A stretch of DNA of 38,900 bases, from assembly GCA_964500225.1 (NCBI GenBank), contig CAZCOA010000025.1:1-38900 (forward strand), read 5' to 3'. Source of the stretch: JAAYDY01 sp964500225 (GTDB lineage Bacteria; Planctomycetota; Phycisphaerae; FEN-1346; JAACEH01). Position numbers and translations under genes: made by a program. Shown here one piece after another: positions 35,081 through 38,900 of the stretch (position 1 is its first letter; each line of letters starts with the position of its first letter). The notes beneath the pieces were generated by a model. It did not search any database and was not told the DNA's origin. It was given only the letters and a program-made list of their open reading frames with translations.

Positions 35081-35866
35081 TCATCGGGTGGAGCCTGTCA
35101 CGACACCGGGGAACCGGGTCTGGAGCAGTTCGAGAACGTCCGCCGGGATCTCCTTGTTGGGTTCGCTGGCCCTTTGGGTAGCGGGTTCACGCTCAATGGT
35201 GAAATCGTGATCCATCCGGGTGCGTTCGAGGAACGTGAGCCACTGGGCCGTCTTGTCACCGAGAACAATCGTGATGGACTTCACGTTTTTCTTCTGATCG
35301 TCGCTCGGATTGGCCAATCCGTTGATAAGGCGCACCTGGACGTGCTGAAGGAGCCGTAGCGGCTTCGTTTGGCTCCGGTCGTTGGGATCCTCGCCGAGGC
35401 GGAAATTGCCGATGAGGGAGACGACGGCCCCGACATCGAGGGACTGGCCAAGGCCCCGCTGCGAATCGACACGGATGGCGCGTTCTTTGCAACCGGGTGG
35501 AATGTCGGGCAGCGTGGCCGTGTCGACGCCGGCCTCGAAGGCGGTCGAAAGCAGCGGTTCGCCGGGCAACAGGGTGCGTGTGGGTGTCCGGTCGATGCAG
35601 ATATTCAGGCTGCCGAGAGTCACCAGGCGCGGTACGGCGTCGTAAAATTCCTTGGAGACTTCGACCTTGCCGAGATAGCTTTCGGCGAGGGGCTGGTTGG
35701 TGGCCACACGCTGTCGCACGTAATAGACAGTGACCTTCTCGCCCACCTTGCTTTCCTCGACCTTCTTGATGTGCAGGAAGCCCATAAGGGCGGCGACGGC
35801 CCCGCAGATGACGCCCGCAAGCATCAGCCGCGTGTTGGTGAACGGACTCTGTGACTGCGATGCCAT
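35081..35866 (-). CDS. cpaB: Flp pilus assembly protein CpaB/RcpC
   Basis: This is a 261-residue protein with a membrane helix at 13-31 (LMLAGVICGAVAALMGFLH) and a SAF domain (~46-120) with LLPGEPLLSTAFE. The C-terminal RcpC-like part has RAIRVDSQRGLGQSLDVGAVVSLIG and a closing strand region. CpaB works in the periplasm at the Tad secretin. The ATG at 35866 follows GAGGAGAA. A longer frame to 35935 has no ribosome site and overlaps the upstream gene. Confidence 0.88.
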   Translation of the reverse strand: MASQSQSPFTNTRLMLAGVICGAVAALMGFLHIKKVEESKVGEKVTVYYVRQRVATNQPLAESYLGKVEVSKEFYDAVPRLVTLGSLNICIDRTPTRTLLPGEPLLSTAFEAGVDTATLPDIPPGCKERAIRVDSQRGLGQSLDVGAVVSLIGNFRLGEDPNDRSQTKPLRLLQHVQVRLINGLANPSDDQKKNVKSITIVLGDKTAQWLTFLERTRMDHDFTIEREPATQRASEPNKEIPADVLELLQTRFPGVVTGSTR

Positions 35867-35921
35867 GAGTTCTCCTCGTTGGTTTGGATGTCTAGTCCAA
35901 GCAATCGCTACCGGATAGGCT

Positions 35922-36653
35922 CTACTGTGGCGCATCCAGCACGGCGATCACCGACTCGGCGCCTCCGGCCCTGGACCGGACGGTCGCCATCCGCATGGAT
36001 CGACCTCGGCGAAGCACGAGGGTCGTGCTGTCATCATCCTTGGGCGACCGCACGTCGCACGACCATCCGTCCGCGGCGCCCTGCGAGCGGAGAAAGTCCA
36101 CCACGGTCCCGGCGGATTGCGGAGCACGGATCAACAGCAGCGTATCGCGGTCGCCGACAGCCCCGGCGGGTACGCTTGCCAGTACGCGCCACCCCTCCCC
36201 CAGGGGAAGGTCGTCCGGAACATCGACCGGCCCGCGGTCCGGAAATATGGCCGCCAGGCGGCTTGCGGCCCGGATCCGCTGGGCCACATCGGGATCCGCC
36301 GGCGTCCCATCCTCGTCGTCGGCGGTGGCGGCATCGGCCATCTGGGCCTTGGCGAGAAACCGCAGAAGGCCGCCGAGTCGCTCCATCCCCGGGTCGGTCG
36401 CCGCCGGCGCCGCATGTTGAACTCGCCGTGTCGGCGGATTGCTCGTAGGCGCGTCCGGCTGCGGTGACGGCGGTCTCGACAGCCGCCCGGCAGTCAGCAG
36501 AGCCGCGCCGCCGATCACGATTACCGAGACAGCCACAGTGCTCGCCCAGGCCAGGGCGACCACCAGAGGCCGCCGGCCGGCGGTGGGCGATCTCCCCTGC
36601 CCTGACTCTTGCCGCGACGGCAACGGCGGATTATCAGACATCTGCTTGTCCAC
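35922..36653 (-). CDS. Single-pass membrane protein of unknown function in the Tad locus
   Basis: I do not recognise this 243-residue protein. It has a short cytoplasmic start, a membrane helix at ~30-54 (LVVALAWASTVAVSVIVIGGAALL), a Pro-rich linker and an outer domain of ~150 residues ending in a strand-rich part (TLVLRRGRSMRMATVRS). The start is GTG, favoured by AAAGGA seven bases ahead; an ATG at 36641 has no such site. It stands between the TadE-like gene and cpaB, so a pilus role is likely by context only. Confidence 0.65.
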   Translation of the reverse strand: MDKQMSDNPPLPSRQESGQGRSPTAGRRPLVVALAWASTVAVSVIVIGGAALLTAGRLSRPPSPQPDAPTSNPPTRRVQHAAPAATDPGMERLGGLLRFLAKAQMADAATADDEDGTPADPDVAQRIRAASRLAAIFPDRGPVDVPDDLPLGEGWRVLASVPAGAVGDRDTLLLIRAPQSAGTVVDFLRSQGAADGWSCDVRSPKDDDSTTLVLRRGRSMRMATVRSRAGGAESVIAVLDAPQ

Positions 36654-36680
36654 GTCAACGTCCTTTGCCCAACTGGCCGA

Positions 36681-37406
36681 TCACTGCGGAAGGACGGCGT
36701 TGGGGGCATTCCAGTTGGGCAACCACTCTTCACTGAACCAGTTGTGTAGCACCTCGTCGCGCACTCGCTTGAACTCGTCCGGCACATCGGCCAGCTCGTC
36801 GTGGAAAATCCCGTTGATTTCCTGCATGGGGCCGTACTGGGCGAAGTACCAGAGTCGCAGATGCGCTATCGGCCAAGTGGAACTGTCCATCTGATGACGG
36901 CCGCGGATCTCGGAGGAGAGAAACCTGACGATCTCGGCGGCTTCGAGAGTGCGTCCGCGCCGAACCACGTGCCGTCCTGGAAGATTGTTCCAGATGGTCC
37001 GGAAAAATGCCTGGGCCTGTGCGTTGTCGGTCATGCCATAGGCATCGTCGCCGGCCTCCTTGTAGAGGTATTCCAGTGCCTCGCCGGAGCCCCGGGGGCG
37101 GTTGCTGGTATCGACCGGCGTGCCGATGGGCCCGCTGGCCGTCGGATCCCAGTCGGACCAGTAGGCCACCGCGTCGTCCCAGTCGTGCCACCACTGGTTG
37201 ATGTTGCGCCAGAGGTCGTAACGCGAACGCACGAGGGTGTCCTGTTTGGTCCGCATGCCGAGAGCCATGTAGCCGCCGAGGGCCATGATGAAGAGCAGGA
37301 TGGGGATCATCAACAGGAATTCGACCATGGCGCCGCCGGGCCGGGTCTTCCGGCGGGCTGGCGCGTGATTGTAAGCGGTACGTCTCATGGCTTCCATCCC
37401 TGTCAT
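36681..37406 (-). CDS. TadE-like pseudopilin
   Basis: This is a 241-residue protein. RPGGAMVEFLLMIPILLFIMALGGYMAL (about 22-49) is the TadE hallmark: basic run, Gly-Ala-x-Val-Glu and a hydrophobic helix. The large remainder is rich in Trp, Tyr and Asp and has no known domain, much bigger than the usual ~150-residue TadE. I chose the ATG at 37406 for GGAAG five bases ahead; ATGs at 37397 and 37388 are also in frame and start nearer the motif. Confidence 0.72.
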   Translation of the reverse strand: MTGMEAMRRTAYNHAPARRKTRPGGAMVEFLLMIPILLFIMALGGYMALGMRTKQDTLVRSRYDLWRNINQWWHDWDDAVAYWSDWDPTASGPIGTPVDTSNRPRGSGEALEYLYKEAGDDAYGMTDNAQAQAFFRTIWNNLPGRHVVRRGRTLEAAEIVRFLSSEIRGRHQMDSSTWPIAHLRLWYFAQYGPMQEINGIFHDELADVPDEFKRVRDEVLHNWFSEEWLPNWNAPNAVLPQ

Positions 37407-37434
37407 GGCGGCTTCCAGGGCCACTGAACGGCGA

Positions 37435-38900
37435 TCAGTGGCTGATCAACTCGATGAAGTCTGCGTCGTACTGTTCCAACATCGACCGCACGGGTTCGAG
37501 CTGGTCCGCGTCGAGTTCCTCGCGGGCCAGCGTGGCGTTATTTGGAATGCCGTCCTCGATCATATCAAGGCACTCGTCCCAGTGATTCATCTTGACCAAG
37601 TGCGTGCGCCAGTTCTGTGCGAACAGGTCCCAGCTCGTAAGATTGAACACCTGCGTCTGACCGTAGCAGACCAGTTGGCCATTGGTAGTCAGCGGATTCG
37701 CGAAGATGCCCGGTACGAATGGGCTGCGAGCCTCATGATAGGCGAAGCCGATGAAGCTGAAATACTGGAAGATGTGGTCGTCGGTGCTCTGCTGGTCGTC
37801 CTCGTTGGAGGCGTTGCTCCGCGAGCTACCGCTGCGCTGCTCGTTCTGCGGGCAGGCGTATTGCGCCAGCAGGATCGGCGCGGTTCTGGGCGGCTGACCG
37901 ACCGGCGGCAGATAGCGCCGGTGCAATTCCGTGTCGTAGGCGACCTCGGCCCCGTCGAACCGCCAAAGATTGTTGCGGTAGTAGGTTTCGTTCTCACTCG
38001 GGTCATAGGGCCAGTCGCTGCCGTCCTCGTGGATGGGCGGATGGTCGGCATAGATGCCCAGCTGTGGGTAATGGTAGGTCTCTTGCTCGGTGCTACGGTA
38101 CCAGAGATCATGACGTGCGTCGGCGCCCTGTTCAGGCGTGGTCGCGCGGGTGTAGCCGTTGGGCGCGCGACGGAAACCGGACACGCTGTGCTGCACCTCT
38201 CGTGGATACTTCGGATTCCGCAGCGTCGTGTTGCTCAGAAACTCGGGTGTCCCGTATTCCTGGCGGCTGTCGAAACTCAGCGTGGAATAGTAGGTGCGCA
38301 AGACGGTTCCGCCGCTGTTGAAGAACTCGACCAGTTTGTCGTAATCCTCGATGCGGCCATTGGCCAGAGCGACCCTCGCGTCGGGATCACCGAAGAGCAT
38401 CTCGAACTTTTTGTCGCTGACGGTGCGCATCAGGGACGAGAAACGGCTCAATTCGAACAAGCCCATGGGAGCGGGATCCGTGAACGGCTCTCGCATGTAG
38501 CGGAACGGACCGAGAGTGCCTCCGCTGCGCTGGCTGATGTAGTGCTGAAGGTGGTAATAGCCTCTCAACGTGAGGGGGCGGTTGCGTCGCGTGCGGCGCG
38601 TCGGGTGGCGCGCATCGCGCATGGGCAGCTTGAAGTTGATGAACTTCCGCCCGGACATGTCGATCTCCTCGACGGGAAGTTCCGGGTAGAACGGCAGGAC
38701 GAAGGCGACATCGGCCCCGTTCGACCGGCCGACGCGGATGGCTTCGCGCTGGGCCATTTCGGGTGTGATCTCGGCAATCTGGACCGCCAATTCATTCAGG
38801 ACCAAGCAGCATTGCCACAGAACGCCGTCGTCATAGAGGCAATACTCGTCCATCGGCACGCGGTCGATCATCCTCTGGAGCGTGCGGATCATCTGCTGCT
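37435..38900 (-). CDS. Large Tad-associated protein, N-terminus outside the window (partial)
   Basis: The frame is open to the right edge, so the start is missing; 488 codons are visible. No domain is recognised. The sequence is rich in Tyr, Arg, Asp and Asn, with no membrane helix in the visible part and few cysteines, as expected for an exported surface domain. Its place directly before the TadE-like gene suggests a TadE/TadG-type protein whose anchor lies in the missing part; this is inference. Confidence 0.6.
   Translation of the reverse strand, partial: QQMIRTLQRMIDRVPMDEYCLYDDGVLWQCCLVLNELAVQIAEITPEMAQREAIRVGRSNGADVAFVLPFYPELPVEEIDMSGRKFINFKLPMRDARHPTRRTRRNRPLTLRGYYHLQHYISQRSGGTLGPFRYMREPFTDPAPMGLFELSRFSSLMRTVSDKKFEMLFGDPDARVALANGRIEDYDKLVEFFNSGGTVLRTYYSTLSFDSRQEYGTPEFLSNTTLRNPKYPREVQHSVSGFRRAPNGYTRATTPEQGADARHDLWYRSTEQETYHYPQLGIYADHPPIHEDGSDWPYDPSENETYYRNNLWRFDGAEVAYDTELHRRYLPPVGQPPRTAPILLAQYACPQNEQRSGSSRSNASNEDDQQSTDDHIFQYFSFIGFAYHEARSPFVPGIFANPLTTNGQLVCYGQTQVFNLTSWDLFAQNWRTHLVKMNHWDECLDMIEDGIPNNATLAREELDADQLEPVRSMLEQYDADFIELISH

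Overview
The window is GC-rich bacterial chromosome with tightly packed genes. The best guess at the host is a member of the Planctomycetota, perhaps of the Phycisphaerae, probably anaerobic or facultative. This rests on gene content: an FHA-TadA fusion, oddly large pilus-associated proteins, a pseudopilin-like tail on a small membrane protein, and oxygen-sensitive Fe-S/radical chemistry. No rRNA, tRNA, CRISPR array, transposase or phage gene was seen.

Left part (1-7.3 kb): two small membrane proteins of the DUF4190 type are followed by the most striking locus. A 1422-residue protein on the minus strand combines two BadF/BcrA-type activase domains, DUF2229 and HgdB-like reductase parts. This is the architecture of PlsA-PlsR (plasmalogen synthesis) and of the bacterial glycerol ester reductase GeR. 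It is divergent from a radical SAM protein that closely resembles archaeal tetraether synthase Tes and the bacterial membrane-spanning lipid synthase Mss. Back-to-back sigma70-like promoters lie between them. Together they suggest a compact locus for ether-linked, membrane-spanning lipids. An ACT-domain malic enzyme is translationally coupled to the radical SAM gene.

Middle (8.7-14.8 kb): household genes. These are a KDPG aldolase divergent from manA, then a plus-strand run of an RluB-type pseudouridine synthase, a short-form ThiC and a TlpA-like thioredoxin. The thioredoxin gene converges on, and overlaps, a TlyA-like methyltransferase gene; a hotdog thioesterase follows.

Type IV pilus operon (25.97-14.77 kb, minus strand): pilM-pilN-pilO-pilP-like-pilB-pilT-pilC, then a prepilin, two tandem PilX/GspK-like proteins with beta-solenoid-like bodies and a GspJ-like prepilin. 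The leader before pilM holds a convincing GEMM-I (cyclic-di-GMP type) riboswitch with two copies of a sequence that can compete for one terminator-like strand. PilB carries an N-terminal MshEN domain, a known c-di-GMP-binding fold, so the operon may be controlled by the same signal at RNA and protein level. No secretin, prepilin peptidase or major pilin gene lies in the window.

Right part (26.3-38.9 kb, minus strand): hemW stands alone. A long run then holds a partial 488-codon gene, a TadE-like protein, an unknown membrane protein, CpaB, FHA-TadA, TadB and TadC. It continues into an M24 aminopeptidase, accB and accC, where a terminator-like hairpin follows. Secretin (CpaC) and CpaE genes are absent between cpaB and tadA. 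The two stretches longer than 500 bases without a gene (25774-26343 and 27541-28230) are described as their own entries.
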